Below, piece by piece: positions 7,850-16,172 of a stretch of 64,000 bases of DNA. Made by a program: the position numbers and the translations under genes. The stretch comes from Conexibacter arvalis (GTDB lineage Bacteria; Actinomycetota; Thermoleophilia; Solirubrobacterales; Solirubrobacteraceae): the NCBI RefSeq assembly GCF_014199525.1, contig NZ_JACHNU010000002.1, forward strand, positions 230,147 to 294,146, given 5' to 3'. Numbering within the stretch: position 1 is the first letter of the stretch; every line of letters starts with the position of its first letter. The notes below the pieces were generated by a model. It was not told the DNA's origin, did not search any database, and saw nothing but the letters and a program-made list of their open reading frames with translations.

Positions 7850-8260
7850 ATGGCGATCTCACTCAACCATTCGTTCCTCTTCGTCCACGACCAGGACGAG
7901 GCGCTGGCGTTCTACACCGACCTGCTCGGCCTGGAGCTGCGCAGCGACGCCGACATGGGCCACATGCGCTGGCTGACCGTCGGCGCCCCGGGCCAGGACG
8001 ACGTCCAGCTCGGCCTGCTCGCCGTCGGGCCGCCGTCGCCGCCGGCCGACTGGGACACGCTGCGCGAGCTGGTCGCGAAGGGCTCGATGCCGGCGCTGAT
8101 CTTCCGCGTCGACTCGTGCGCGGAGACCTTCGAGCGGCTGCGCGCCGGCGGCGCCGAGGTGCTGCAGGAGCCGGTCCGGCAGTCCTACGGCGTTGTCGAC
8201 TGCGCATTCCGCGACCCGTCGGGGAACATGGTGCGCTTCAGCGAGTACCTCGACGGCTGA
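7850..8260 (+). CDS. VOC (glyoxalase/bleomycin-resistance) superfamily protein
   Basis: 136 residues with two beta-alpha-beta-beta-beta modules. The N-terminal module has HSFLFVHDQDEALAFYTDLL, the typical VOC opening; the C-terminal module ends RQSYGVVDCAFRDPSGNMVR, where the second metal-binding Glu region (FSEYLDG) closes the fold. VOC proteins bind a divalent metal and act as glyoxalases, dioxygenases or drug-binding resistance proteins; nothing in the sequence decides between these. It follows the stand-alone AraC gene and is probably controlled by it. Confidence 0.88.
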   Translation: MAISLNHSFLFVHDQDEALAFYTDLLGLELRSDADMGHMRWLTVGAPGQDDVQLGLLAVGPPSPPADWDTLRELVAKGSMPALIFRVDSCAETFERLRAGGAEVLQEPVRQSYGVVDCAFRDPSGNMVRFSEYLDG

Positions 8261-8272
8261 GCCGCCGCGAAC

Positions 8273-8302
8273 GTTCGATTGCACCCAGGTGAAGTTCGAT
8301 TG
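8273..8302. promoter_or_regulatory. Direct repeat GTTCGATTG upstream of the DivIVA-like gene
   Basis: GTTCGATTG occurs at 8273-8281 and again at 8294-8302, 21 bp apart, which is two turns of the helix. This is in the 73-bp gap between the VOC gene and the DivIVA-like gene, where a promoter would be expected. A phased direct repeat fits a tandem protein-binding site. No binding protein can be named. Confidence 0.35.
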
Positions 8303-8333
8303 GGGTGTCGCCGCGACGGGGAAATAGCCACAC

Positions 8334-9206
8334 GTGGCACTCGAATTCGACGACAGAGCGAACCGCCCCAAGGACCCTCAGCCGACCGAGGAGATGACGG
8401 CGCCGTTCGCGGAGGTTCCCGAATGGGAGGGCGACCCGGACGCGGGCGCCGCCTCCTCCCCCCGCGCCGAGCCCGCGCCGACAGGCGCGGGCCCCGGCGA
8501 GGAGGCGCAGGCCGGCACGGCGCCCGGGGCGGCCGCCGATCCGGCGCTTCCCGGACCGGAGCCGGAACCCGCGCCCGCGCCTGAGCAGGCGCCCTACGAG
8601 ACCGTCGAGCAGGATGCGCTCGCGGTCCCGCCGGCCTCGACGCCGACGCGCTCCGACGCGGTCGACCCGCAGCTGGACGCGCTGCGCGACGCCACCTTCC
8701 CGGTCGTCTGGCGCGGCTACGACGTGCAGGCTGTCGACGACTACGTCGCGGCGGTCGAGGCGGCGCTGGAGCGGTTCGAGGAGCGCACGACGCCGACGAT
8801 CGCCGTCCAGCGCGCGCTCGATCGCGTCGGCGAGCAGACCGCGGCGATCCTGCGGCAGGCCGAGCAGGCCGCCGACGAGACGACGAGAGCGTCGCGCGCC
8901 CGCGCCGACGACCGGCTCCAGCGCGCCGAGCGCGAGGCGGCCGCGCTGCACGAGGCGGCCGTCGCTCGCGTGCGGGCGCTCGACGACGACGTCGAGCGGC
9001 TGTGGCAGGAGCGGCAGCGGCTGATCGACGCGACGAAGGCGCTGGCCGGCCAGCTGCGGACCGTCGCCGAGGACGCCGAGTCGCGCTTCCCGCCCGCGGC
9101 ACCCGAGGCGCCGGAGGCTCCCGAGGGACCCGAAGGCTCCGACGCGCACGAGGCGCCCGCGACGCCCGCGCCGCCGTCGGCCGAGGAGGACGACCGCGAG
9201 CGATGA
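8334..9206 (+). CDS. DivIVA-domain coiled-coil protein
   Basis: 290 residues from a GTG. Residues 1-105 are acidic and Pro/Ala-rich. Then comes a DivIVA-like core, FPVVWRGYDVQAVDDYVAAV, matching the F-x2-V-x-RGYD-x2-VDDYL motif that binds membranes in DivIVA/Wag31. A long coiled coil follows (about residues 150-245, rich in Ala, Glu and Arg with heptad spacing), and the tail is again Pro/Glu/Ala-rich. In actinobacteria DivIVA-type proteins organise polar growth or other membrane-associated assemblies; this one has its DivIVA motif in the middle rather than at the N-terminus, so it is a paralogue rather than the main Wag31. Confidence 0.75.
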   Translation: MALEFDDRANRPKDPQPTEEMTAPFAEVPEWEGDPDAGAASSPRAEPAPTGAGPGEEAQAGTAPGAAADPALPGPEPEPAPAPEQAPYETVEQDALAVPPASTPTRSDAVDPQLDALRDATFPVVWRGYDVQAVDDYVAAVEAALERFEERTTPTIAVQRALDRVGEQTAAILRQAEQAADETTRASRARADDRLQRAEREAAALHEAAVARVRALDDDVERLWQERQRLIDATKALAGQLRTVAEDAESRFPPAAPEAPEAPEGPEGSDAHEAPATPAPPSAEEDDRER

Positions 9207-9236
9207 GTTCGGCGGCCGCTGCCGGTCTGCACCTGC

Positions 9237-9797
9237 ATGACCACTCAGCAACCTGACCTGCTCGCCGCGAGCACGCCCCCGCGCATCGAGGAGCGGCCGG
9301 CGCAGCCGTACGTCGCGCTCCACGCCGAGGGCGACGTCGACGACTTCCGCGCCACCGTCGACGAGATCTTCCCCGCGCTGTTTGCCTGGCTCGGCGAGCA
9401 CGGCGTCGAGCCGGCGGGCCCGCCGTTCATGAGCTATCCGCTGTACGAGGAGGGCGGTCGCTTCGTCGTCGACGTCGCCGCGCCGCTCGCGACGGGCGCG
9501 CAGGTCGCCGGCGACGGCCGCGCCCGCGTCGACTTCCTCCCCGCCGGCCGCTGGCTCGTCTACGACCATCGCGGCGCCTACCGCGCGACGACGGCCCGGT
9601 GGGAGGGCCGGGACCTCGCCGCCGCTCACGAGCTGGTGATCGCCCACGCGCTCGACAACCGGCTGCGCTTCGCCGGCGAGCAGAGCGACGACGGCTTCCG
9701 CTTCGAGGCGCGCGTCGAGCGCTACCTCGCCGGCCCGCCGCAGATCGACGACCCGGCCGACTGGCGGACGGAGCTCGCCTTCCTGCTGGCCGACTGA
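9237..9797 (+). CDS. GyrI-like (AraC effector-binding) domain protein
   Basis: 186 residues. The pattern IEERPAQPYVALHAEGDVDD, then FAWLGEHGVEPAGPPFMSYP, DVAAPLATGAQ and LPAGRWLVYDHRGAY is that of a stand-alone GyrI-like/SOUL-type effector-binding domain, as in E. coli GyrI and the ligand domain of Rob and BmrR. These proteins bind bulky organic molecules and some hydrolyse or sequester toxins. The gene starts 30 bp after the DivIVA-like gene on the same strand and may be co-transcribed with it. The ligand is unknown. Confidence 0.8.
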   Translation: MTTQQPDLLAASTPPRIEERPAQPYVALHAEGDVDDFRATVDEIFPALFAWLGEHGVEPAGPPFMSYPLYEEGGRFVVDVAAPLATGAQVAGDGRARVDFLPAGRWLVYDHRGAYRATTARWEGRDLAAAHELVIAHALDNRLRFAGEQSDDGFRFEARVERYLAGPPQIDDPADWRTELAFLLAD

Positions 9798-9832
9798 CCG
9801 CTTCGCGGGCTGTCGCTTGCGACACTGCGGCG

Positions 9833-10732
9833 ATGGCCCGCATCGAACAGACCTTCAGCAGCGCCGTCGAGCCGGTGTTCTCATTCGAGTTCTTCCCGCC
9901 GAGATCGCCGAGAGGCGTCGAGAACCTCGAGCGGGCGCTGCGCGACCTGCAGCCGATGGCGCCCGACTACGTCTCGGTCACCTACGGCGCCGGCGGCTCG
10001 ACACGCGAGGGGACGATCGAGTGCGTGCTGAGAATCAAGCACGAGCTGGGCCTGGAGGCGATGGCCCACCTCACCTGCGTCAACGCGACGGTCGACGACC
10101 TGCGCGCCGTGCTCGACCGGATGCGCGACGGCGGCGTCGAGAACGTGCTCGCGCTGCGCGGCGACCCGCCGCGCGGCCAGACGCGCTGGACGAAGACCGA
10201 CGGCGGTCTCGAGTTCTCGCGCGAGCTGGTCGAGCTGATGGTCGGCGAGTACGACTTCTCGATCGGCAGCGCCGCCTTCCCCGAGACGCACATCCACGCG
10301 ACCTCGCCGGAGGACGACCTGCGCCACCTGAAGGCGAAGGTCGACGCCGGCGCGAGGTTCCTGATCACGCAGATGTTCTTCGACAACCGCTTCTACTTCG
10401 ACTTCGTCGAGCGGGCGCGCGCGATCGGGATCGACGTGCCGATCGTGCCGGGCGTGATGCCGATCCTCTCGATCGACGGCGTGCGGCGGATGAGCGAGCT
10501 GTCGGCGGCGCACATGCCGGCGGGTCTGCTGCGCGAGCTGGAAGCCCGCCGCGGCGACGACGAGGCGGTCGCCGAGCTGGGCGTCGCCTACGCGACGCTC
10601 CAATGCTCGGAGCTGCTCGCCCGCGGCGCGCCCGGGATCCACTTCATCACGCTCAACCGCTCCCCGGCGACCCGCGCGATCCTCAGCGCCCTGCGGCTCA
10701 CGCGGCCGTGGGAGCGGCATGCCGGCGGCTGA
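9833..10732 (+). CDS. metF: 5,10-methylenetetrahydrofolate reductase
   Basis: 299 residues, normal MetF length. Diagnostic segments are FSFEFFPPRS (catalytic Glu and FAD site) near residue 18, VSVTYGAGGSTREGT, AHLTCVN, NVLALRGDPP, FPETHIHATS, LITQMFFDN and PIVPGVMPI near residue 205. It reduces 5,10-methylene-THF to 5-methyl-THF with FAD, supplying methyl groups for methionine. Three arginines are encoded by AGA despite the high GC. The neighbours show no link to methionine biosynthesis, so it is probably monocistronic or co-transcribed by chance with the gene downstream. Confidence 0.95.
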   Translation: MARIEQTFSSAVEPVFSFEFFPPRSPRGVENLERALRDLQPMAPDYVSVTYGAGGSTREGTIECVLRIKHELGLEAMAHLTCVNATVDDLRAVLDRMRDGGVENVLALRGDPPRGQTRWTKTDGGLEFSRELVELMVGEYDFSIGSAAFPETHIHATSPEDDLRHLKAKVDAGARFLITQMFFDNRFYFDFVERARAIGIDVPIVPGVMPILSIDGVRRMSELSAAHMPAGLLRELEARRGDDEAVAELGVAYATLQCSELLARGAPGIHFITLNRSPATRAILSALRLTRPWERHAGG

Positions 10733-10792
10733 GACGGTTCCCGTCCCGCCGGCGCTTGTCAACCTCCCCCGCCTGCGGGTATGGGTCAGGGC

Positions 10793-11716
10793 ATGTCCTC
10801 CTCCTTCCCGGCGCTCGCGCCGTACGAGACGTGGAGCGCGACCTGCGACACGCTCCACGCCCACACGCAGGTGCTGGGCAAGCTGGCGGTCGCGCTCGCC
10901 CCGCCCGAGCCGCAGCTGCAGCATGCCGCGCTGCGCCTGACCACTCGCGGCTGGGAGACGCTGCCGCTCCCGGCGCCGAACGGCTCCGGCGCGGTCTCGG
11001 CGACGCTCGACCTGCGGGTCCACGAGGCGGTCGTCGAGCACAGCGACGGGCGCCGCCGCCACTTCCCGCTCGGCCCCGACCGGCCGGTCGGGGCGGTCGC
11101 GCGCCAGCTGCTCGACGCGGTCCGCGAGCTGGCCGGCCCGGTCGCGATCGACCCGACGCCGCAGGAGGTGACGTGGACGGTCCCGCTCGACGAGGACGAG
11201 CAGCACCGCACCTACGACCGCGACGCGGTCGAGGCCTACTTCGCCGCCGCGACGCGGGCTGCGCTGGTGCTGGCCGAGTTCCGCGCCCCATACCGCGGCC
11301 GCTCGACGCCCGTCAACGCCTGGTGGGGGTCGTTCGACCTCGCCGTCAACCTCTTCTCCGGCGAGCCGGCCGACCCGCCCTCCGACGACTTCCTGATGCG
11401 CAACGCGATGGACAGCCAGGAGGTCGCAGTCGGCTGGTGGCCCGGCGACGCGCGCTACGGCCGGCCGGCCTTCTACGCATACGCCCACCCGGCGCCGGCC
11501 CACTACGCCGACGGCGTCCTCTCCCCCGACGCCGCCCGCTGGGACGCCGAGCTGGGCGAGTTCGTGCTCGACTGGGAGGCAGTCGCCGCCAGTCCCGACC
11601 CGCACGCCGCCGCGCTCGACTTCGCCCGCTCGGCCTTCCGCCACTCCTGCCAGGCATGCGACTGGGACCCGTCGCTGCCGGAGAGCGCGATGGGCACCCC
11701 GCCGCCGGTGCGGTGA
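10793..11716 (+). CDS. DUF5996-family protein
   Basis: 307 residues from the ATG at 10793; an ATG four codons earlier is also in frame. The sequence FPALAPYETWSATCDTLHAH, RLTTRGWETLPLP, VNAWWGSFDLAVNLFSG, EVAVGWWPGD and the C-terminal W-D-x-E-L-G-E-F-V-L segment is typical of the conserved family annotated as DUF5996. No catalytic motif is recognised and there is no signal peptide or membrane segment. Function unknown; it stands alone after metF with a 60-bp gap. Confidence 0.7.
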   Translation: MSSSFPALAPYETWSATCDTLHAHTQVLGKLAVALAPPEPQLQHAALRLTTRGWETLPLPAPNGSGAVSATLDLRVHEAVVEHSDGRRRHFPLGPDRPVGAVARQLLDAVRELAGPVAIDPTPQEVTWTVPLDEDEQHRTYDRDAVEAYFAAATRAALVLAEFRAPYRGRSTPVNAWWGSFDLAVNLFSGEPADPPSDDFLMRNAMDSQEVAVGWWPGDARYGRPAFYAYAHPAPAHYADGVLSPDAARWDAELGEFVLDWEAVAASPDPHAAALDFARSAFRHSCQACDWDPSLPESAMGTPPPVR

Positions 11717-11737
11717 GGGTCGCGGCCGACGGGCCGC

Positions 11738-12082
11738 TCAGCGTCTCAGCCGCGTGCGGGCGTGGGCGATGTTGACGACCGCGATGCTGATCCAGACGAC
11801 GATCGTCGCGAGCGTCCCGCCGAGCGCGCCGAGCGGATCTGCCGCGGCGACGAAGACGACGCCGAGGCCGATCGAGCCGAGCGCGATCAGCACCGTGACG
11901 GCGTCCTGGGCGAGCGTCGGGACGCGCCGGTCGAGTTGGTGCTCGATCTGGCGGTCGAGCCGTTCGATCAGCGACGCGGCGAGCGCGTCGTCGTAGTCGC
12001 GGCCGAGCTCGGAGCCGGCCGCCACCGCCGCGCGCACGTCGTCGGGCGCGACCGAGTGAGCCGATGCGGATGAGGTGGACAT
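11738..12082 (-). CDS. Small two-helix membrane protein
   Basis: 114 residues. The first 55 are hydrophilic (SLIERLDRQIEHQLDRRVP), followed by two hydrophobic helices, AVTVLIALGSIGLGVVFVAA and a second one ending IVVWISIAVVNIAHA, with a short basic tail. It is divergent from the TetR gene at 12162, and the TetR-type palindrome at 12100-12125 lies between the two starts, so both may be controlled by it. No family is recognised. Confidence 0.65.
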   Translation of the reverse strand: MSTSSASAHSVAPDDVRAAVAAGSELGRDYDDALAASLIERLDRQIEHQLDRRVPTLAQDAVTVLIALGSIGLGVVFVAAADPLGALGGTLATIVVWISIAVVNIAHARTRLRR

Positions 12083-12099
12083 GCCGAACGAGAATACTA

Positions 12100-12125
12100 G
12101 ACGGAGTCTGGATTTCGACTCCGTC
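12100..12125. promoter_or_regulatory. Perfect 9-bp inverted repeat, probable TetR operator
   Basis: GACGGAGTC at 12100-12108 and GACTCCGTC at 12117-12125 flank an 8-bp spacer. It sits between the divergent starts at 12082 and 12162. The core from AGACGGAGTCT through GATTTCGACT recurs inverted before the MMPL gene at 12848-12869. This is the classic arrangement of a TetR autoregulator that also controls an adjacent exporter. Confidence 0.72.
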
Positions 12126-12161
12126 GTGGCGAACGTCGACCGCCACTACACTCCCCGGGCG

Positions 12162-12773
12162 ATGACCGGACTCCGCGAGCGCAAGCGCAGAAGGACCTTC
12201 ACCGCGATCCACGACGCCGCGATGCGGCTGTTCGCGGAGCGGGGCTACGCCGACGTCACCGTCGCCGAGATCGCCGAGGCGGCCGAGGTCAGCCGCGCGA
12301 CCGTCTTCACCTACTACCCGGCGAAGGAGGACATCGTCCTCGGCGAGGCGCCGGTCGCCCTCGAGGCACTGCAGGCCGCGCTCGCCGACGCCGGAGACCA
12401 GGCGGCCGTCGTCGCCGCGGTGCGCGCCTGGCTGCGGACGCTCGTCGGCTGGGTCGAGCCCGACCTCGTCCTGCAGGTCGACCTCGCCGCGCAGGTGCCG
12501 GCGATCGCCGCGGCCCGCTCGCGGCTCCTGAGCGAGATCGAGACGACGATCGCGACGGCGCTCGCGCGCACGATGGAGGGCGACCGCCCGCTCGCAGCGC
12601 GGCTGGTCGCCGGCTCACTGACCTCCGCGCTCGTCGCCTGCGAGCAGGAGGCGGCGCAGCGGATGAAGCGCACGAGAAGAGCGCTCCCGGCGGCCGAGAT
12701 CGACGCGCTGCTCGACGCCGCGGTCGCCTTCGTCGACGGCGGCCTCGCCAGCCTCGCCGCCGCGTCGCGCTGA
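12162..12773 (+). CDS. TetR/AcrR-family regulator of the adjacent MMPL exporter
   Basis: 203 residues. RERKRRRTFTAIHDAAMRLF leads into the HTH TVAEIAEAAEVSRATVFTYY and PAKEDIVLGE, a clear TetR DNA-binding domain at residues 4-55; the rest is a helical ligand-binding domain with LAARLVAGSLTSALVACE near residue 155. The ATG at 12162 is chosen over upstream in-frame starts because those would translate through the operator palindrome. It faces an MMPL transporter gene 112 bp downstream, and shared operator sequences lie before both genes. Confidence 0.92.
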   Translation: MTGLRERKRRRTFTAIHDAAMRLFAERGYADVTVAEIAEAAEVSRATVFTYYPAKEDIVLGEAPVALEALQAALADAGDQAAVVAAVRAWLRTLVGWVEPDLVLQVDLAAQVPAIAAARSRLLSEIETTIATALARTMEGDRPLAARLVAGSLTSALVACEQEAAQRMKRTRRALPAAEIDALLDAAVAFVDGGLASLAAASR

Positions 12774-12792
12774 GCGCCGCGCCACGGGTGCC

Positions 12793-12833
12793 AGCCCGAC
12801 GGGCTTGCAGCGGATCTCGGGGGATAACCCCCG
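12793..12833 (+). terminator. Two short hairpins between the TetR and MMPL genes
   Basis: AGCCC-GAC-GGGCT lies at 12793-12805 and CGGGGG-ATAA-CCCCCG at 12818-12833. The second has a 6-bp perfect GC stem and a tetraloop. Neither is followed by a T-run. They may end TetR transcription before the separate MMPL promoter region. Confidence 0.4.
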
Positions 12834-12847
12834 GAATTCGGCTACTC

Positions 12848-12869
12848 AGTCGAAATCTAGACTCCGTCT
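12848..12869. promoter_or_regulatory. Second copy of the TetR operator core, upstream of MMPL
   Basis: AGTCGAAATCTAGACTCCGTCT at 12848-12869, read on the other strand, matches the operator at 12100-12125 at 21 of 22 positions (the left arm and spacer plus AGTC of the right arm). It ends 16 bp before the MMPL start codon, where a bound repressor would block initiation. Confidence 0.65.
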
Positions 12870-12885
12870 GCTTATCGTCGCGGCC

Positions 12886-15060
12886 ATGACCTCGATCCTC
12901 CGCACCCTCGCCCGTGCGACGACCCGCAGGCCCCGGCTGTCGGTCGTCGCCCTCCTCACCGCCCTGCTCCTCGGCACCGTCGGCGCATTCGCCGGCGGCG
13001 GCGACCTGATCGACGACTTCACCGTCCCCGGGATCGAGTCGCAGAAGGCGCAGGACCTGATCGCCGAGCGCTTCCCCGACCAGAGAGGCGACTCGGCGAC
13101 CGTCGTCCTCAGCGTCCCCGACGGCACGCTGAGAGCCGGGGAGCGCAGCGTCGAGATCGGCAGGGCGATCGCCGCGATCGAGCGCCAGCCGAACGTGACC
13201 GGCGTCGAGGACCCGCTGTCGGCCGGCCACCTGTCGAGCGACGGCCGCACCGCCTTCGCGACCGTCTCCTACGACGGCACGGCCGACGACCTCGGCGCCG
13301 ATCCGCGCAGACGGCTCGAGCAGGCGACCGCGCCGCTGGAGGCGGCCGGCGTGCAGGTCGCGATGTCGGGCCCCGTCGTCGACGCCGGCAACGACGTGAA
13401 GCTGCCGGTCGGCGAGATCGCCGGCGTCGTGCTCGCGCTCGTGCTGATGCTGGCGGTGCTGCGCTCGCTGCGGGCGACGCTCGCCTCGCTGCTGACGGCG
13501 CTGCTCGGCGTCGCGTTCGGCTTCGGCCTGCTCGGCCTGGCGGCGGCGGGGATCGAGATCCCCAGCCTCGCGCCGACGATGGCCGCGATGCTCGGCCTCG
13601 GCGCCGGCATCGACTACGCGCTGCTGAACGCGGCGCGCCACCAGGAGGAGCTGCGCGCCGGCAGATCGCCCGCCGACGCCGCCGTCACGACCAACGCGAC
13701 CGCCGGCCACTCGGCCGTGACCGCCGCCGGCGTCGTGCTCGTCTCGATCAGCGGCCTGCTCGTGACCGGGATCCCGTTCGTCGGCAAGGTCGGCGTCGCC
13801 GCCGGCGTGATGGTGCTCGTGACGGCGCTCGTCGCGGTGGTCCTGCTGCCGCCGCTGTTCGCCGCCGCCGGCAGCCGCATGCTGCCCCGCCGCACGCGCC
13901 GCGCCGCGTCCGGCGCCACCGGCGCCCCCGCCGACGACGCCACCGCCGCCCCGGCCGCCCCCGCGCCCTCCGCCCCGGCCCGCAGAGGCTTCGCGCTGCG
14001 CCGCCCGCGCATCGCGCTGCTGCTCGGCGTGATCGTCTCGGCCGCGCTCGCGATCCCGGCGCTCGGCCTCGAGCTGGGCCAGCCCGACAACGGCAACCTG
14101 CCGCAGAAGGAGACCCAGCGCCAGGCCTACGACCGCCTCGCCGCCGCCTTCGGCCCCGGCTTCAACGGCCCGCTCGTCGTCACCGTCGACGCCGACAGAG
14201 GCGGCGACGTGCGCGCCGCCGCCGACCGGGTCCGCGACGCGCTCGCCGGCGCCGACGGCGTCGCCTCGGCCGGCGAGCCGGTGCTCGACGAGGCCGGCGA
14301 CGCGGCGCTGATCACCGTCTTCCCGACCACCTCGCCGCAGGACAGCCGCACCTCCGACCTCGTGCGCGAGCTGCGCGACGAGACGATCCCGGCGGCGCTC
14401 GACGGCGACGCGGGGACGCAGGCGCTCGTCGGCGGCTACACGGCGCGGCTGGTCGACGAGGCCGGGCGGATCGCCGACCGCCTGCCGCTCTTCGCACTCG
14501 TCGTCGTCGGGCTGTCGCTCGTGCTGCTGGCCGTCACCTTCCGCTCGCTGAAGATCGCGGTGCTGTCGGCGGTCTTCAACCTCGTCTCGATCGCCGGCGC
14601 CTACGGCGTCGTCCACCTGCTGTTCCAGACCGACGCCGGCACGAGCCTGATCGGCGTCGACGTGCAGCCGGTCGTCCCATACACCCCGCTGTTCATGTTC
14701 GCGATCCTGTTCGGCCTCTCGACCGACTACAACGTCTTCCTGCTGTCGCGCGTGCGGGAGGAGTGGCTGAAGCGCGGCGGCCACGTCGCCGCGGCGGTCG
14801 CGGAGGCGAGCATGCGGACGCGCTGGACGATCACCGCGGCCGGGGCGATCATGATCGTCGTCTTCCTCGGCTTCGCGACCGACCCCGACTCGACCGTGAA
14901 GATGACCGGCATCGGGCTGGCGACCGCGATCCTGATCGACGTCACGCTCGTGCGGCTCGTGCTGGCGCCGGCGTCGCTGACGCTGCTCGGCGACCGGCTG
15001 TGGAGACGGCCGGCGCGGCCGCTCGCCGCCGCCGGCGCGGAGCGGTCCCGGCACGGCTGA
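12886..15060 (+). CDS. MMPL/RND-superfamily membrane transporter
   Basis: 724 residues with the MMPL layout: one N-terminal helix (LSVVALLTALLLGTVGAF), an external porter domain with SQKAQDLIAERFPDQRGDSA, five helices, a loop, and the same arrangement repeated. Signature segments are LGLGAGIDYALLNAARHQEE in the first half and LFGLSTDYNVFLLSRVREEW in the second; the Asp-Tyr pairs in GIDYALL and STDYNVF are the proton-relay positions of MMPL proteins. Family members export lipids or drugs using the proton gradient. The length is typical of YdfJ-like two-repeat exporters. The TetR gene upstream and its operators suggest induction by a toxic compound or lipid. Confidence 0.92.
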   Translation: MTSILRTLARATTRRPRLSVVALLTALLLGTVGAFAGGGDLIDDFTVPGIESQKAQDLIAERFPDQRGDSATVVLSVPDGTLRAGERSVEIGRAIAAIERQPNVTGVEDPLSAGHLSSDGRTAFATVSYDGTADDLGADPRRRLEQATAPLEAAGVQVAMSGPVVDAGNDVKLPVGEIAGVVLALVLMLAVLRSLRATLASLLTALLGVAFGFGLLGLAAAGIEIPSLAPTMAAMLGLGAGIDYALLNAARHQEELRAGRSPADAAVTTNATAGHSAVTAAGVVLVSISGLLVTGIPFVGKVGVAAGVMVLVTALVAVVLLPPLFAAAGSRMLPRRTRRAASGATGAPADDATAAPAAPAPSAPARRGFALRRPRIALLLGVIVSAALAIPALGLELGQPDNGNLPQKETQRQAYDRLAAAFGPGFNGPLVVTVDADRGGDVRAAADRVRDALAGADGVASAGEPVLDEAGDAALITVFPTTSPQDSRTSDLVRELRDETIPAALDGDAGTQALVGGYTARLVDEAGRIADRLPLFALVVVGLSLVLLAVTFRSLKIAVLSAVFNLVSIAGAYGVVHLLFQTDAGTSLIGVDVQPVVPYTPLFMFAILFGLSTDYNVFLLSRVREEWLKRGGHVAAAVAEASMRTRWTITAAGAIMIVVFLGFATDPDSTVKMTGIGLATAILIDVTLVRLVLAPASLTLLGDRLWRRPARPLAAAGAERSRHG

Positions 15061-15087
15061 CGGTCCCGCCGCACCGCCTCGTTGCGA

Positions 15088-16146
15088 TCACCCGGCCGTG
15101 CGCCGACGGAGCGGAGCCGCTCGCGCCGTCGCCGCCGCCCGCTCCTCCGCGCGCCACGCGAGCCACTCGCGCAGCGCGATCTGGAGCGCGGCGGCGGTCG
15201 GGATCGCCAGCAGCACGCCGATCGCGCCGAACAGCGTCCCGCCGCAGAGGACCGCGAACAGCACGACGATCGGCGCGACGTCGACGGCGCGGCGCTGGAT
15301 CAGCGGCTGCAGCACGTTGTTCTCGAGCTGCGGGTAGGCGACCGCCCACAGCGCCCACAGCAGCGTCGTCGCCGGGAAGCCGACGAAGACCGTCACCAGT
15401 CCGATCGTCACGCCCCACAGCAGCGAACCGATCACCGGCAGCAGCGAGCCGAAGGCGATCACGACCGCGAGCGGCTCGCGGAACGGGATCCCGAGCGCCG
15501 TCATCACGACGTAGCCGGAGACCGCGGCGATCAGCGCGATCGACAGCTGGGCGCGGACGTAGGCGAGCGTCGCGCCGCGCACGTCGCGCGCGGTCCGCTC
15601 GGCGCGGGCGCGGTGCTCGTCCGGCACGAGCCGCAGGCCGGCGGCGGCGAGGCGGTCGCCGTGGAGCGTCATCGCGATCGCCAGCACGAGCACGACGACC
15701 GCCGAGACGGCGGCGCTGACGATCCCCGCGACCGCGGTCGAGGCGAGCGAGAGGAGGTCGTCGACGCGCGCGGGCAGGTCGGCGGCCGCCTCCCGCACGC
15801 GGTCGACGACCTGGTACTCGTCGTCGAGCCGGCGGAAGGTCTCGTTCTCGTCGAGCCAGGCGCCGGCCTCGTCGATCCACTCGGGCAGGCGGCGGACGAG
15901 CGCCTGCGCCTGGTCGGCGACGGTCGGCCAGATCAGCAGCGCGAGCCCGACCGGGACGGCGAACAGCGCGACATAGACGCAGGCGACCGCGAGCGGCCGC
16001 GGCAGCCGCCGCTCGAGCAGCTCGACCGGCCCGGAGGCGACGATCGCGAGGAAGGCGGCGATCGCCAGCCACGCGAGCGGCTGGCGCAGCCGCCACAGCA
16101 GCCACAGCGCGACCGCCGTGCCGGCCACGACCAGCACGATCCGCAC
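15088..16146 (-). CDS. AI-2E family (PerM/YdiK-like) transporter
   Basis: 352 residues if started at the GTG at 16146; the next in-frame start upstream (GTG at 16272) would overlap the neighbouring gene by 100 bp. There are about eight hydrophobic segments: the first pair near residues 5-45, then the soluble-helix region with RRLPEWIDEAGAWL, then SAVVVLVLAIAMTLHGDRLA and the C-terminal cluster containing GSLLPVIGSLLWGVTIGLVT and YPQLENNVLQPLIQRRAVDV. That P-x-x-E-N-x-x-x-x-P motif is diagnostic of the family. Members have been linked to autoinducer-2 export or Na+/H+ exchange; the substrate here is unknown. It converges with the MMPL gene, 27 bp apart. Confidence 0.85.
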   Translation of the reverse strand: MRIVLVVAGTAVALWLLWRLRQPLAWLAIAAFLAIVASGPVELLERRLPRPLAVACVYVALFAVPVGLALLIWPTVADQAQALVRRLPEWIDEAGAWLDENETFRRLDDEYQVVDRVREAAADLPARVDDLLSLASTAVAGIVSAAVSAVVVLVLAIAMTLHGDRLAAAGLRLVPDEHRARAERTARDVRGATLAYVRAQLSIALIAAVSGYVVMTALGIPFREPLAVVIAFGSLLPVIGSLLWGVTIGLVTVFVGFPATTLLWALWAVAYPQLENNVLQPLIQRRAVDVAPIVVLFAVLCGGTLFGAIGVLLAIPTAAALQIALREWLAWRAEERAAATARAAPLRRRTAG

Positions 16147-16172
16147 GGCGGCGCGCGTGATGTCGGCGGTGC

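Noticed and set aside
12162-12885. TetR and MMPL as a single simple operon
   Set aside because: A 112-bp gap with hairpins and a second operator copy before the MMPL gene argues for its own promoter.
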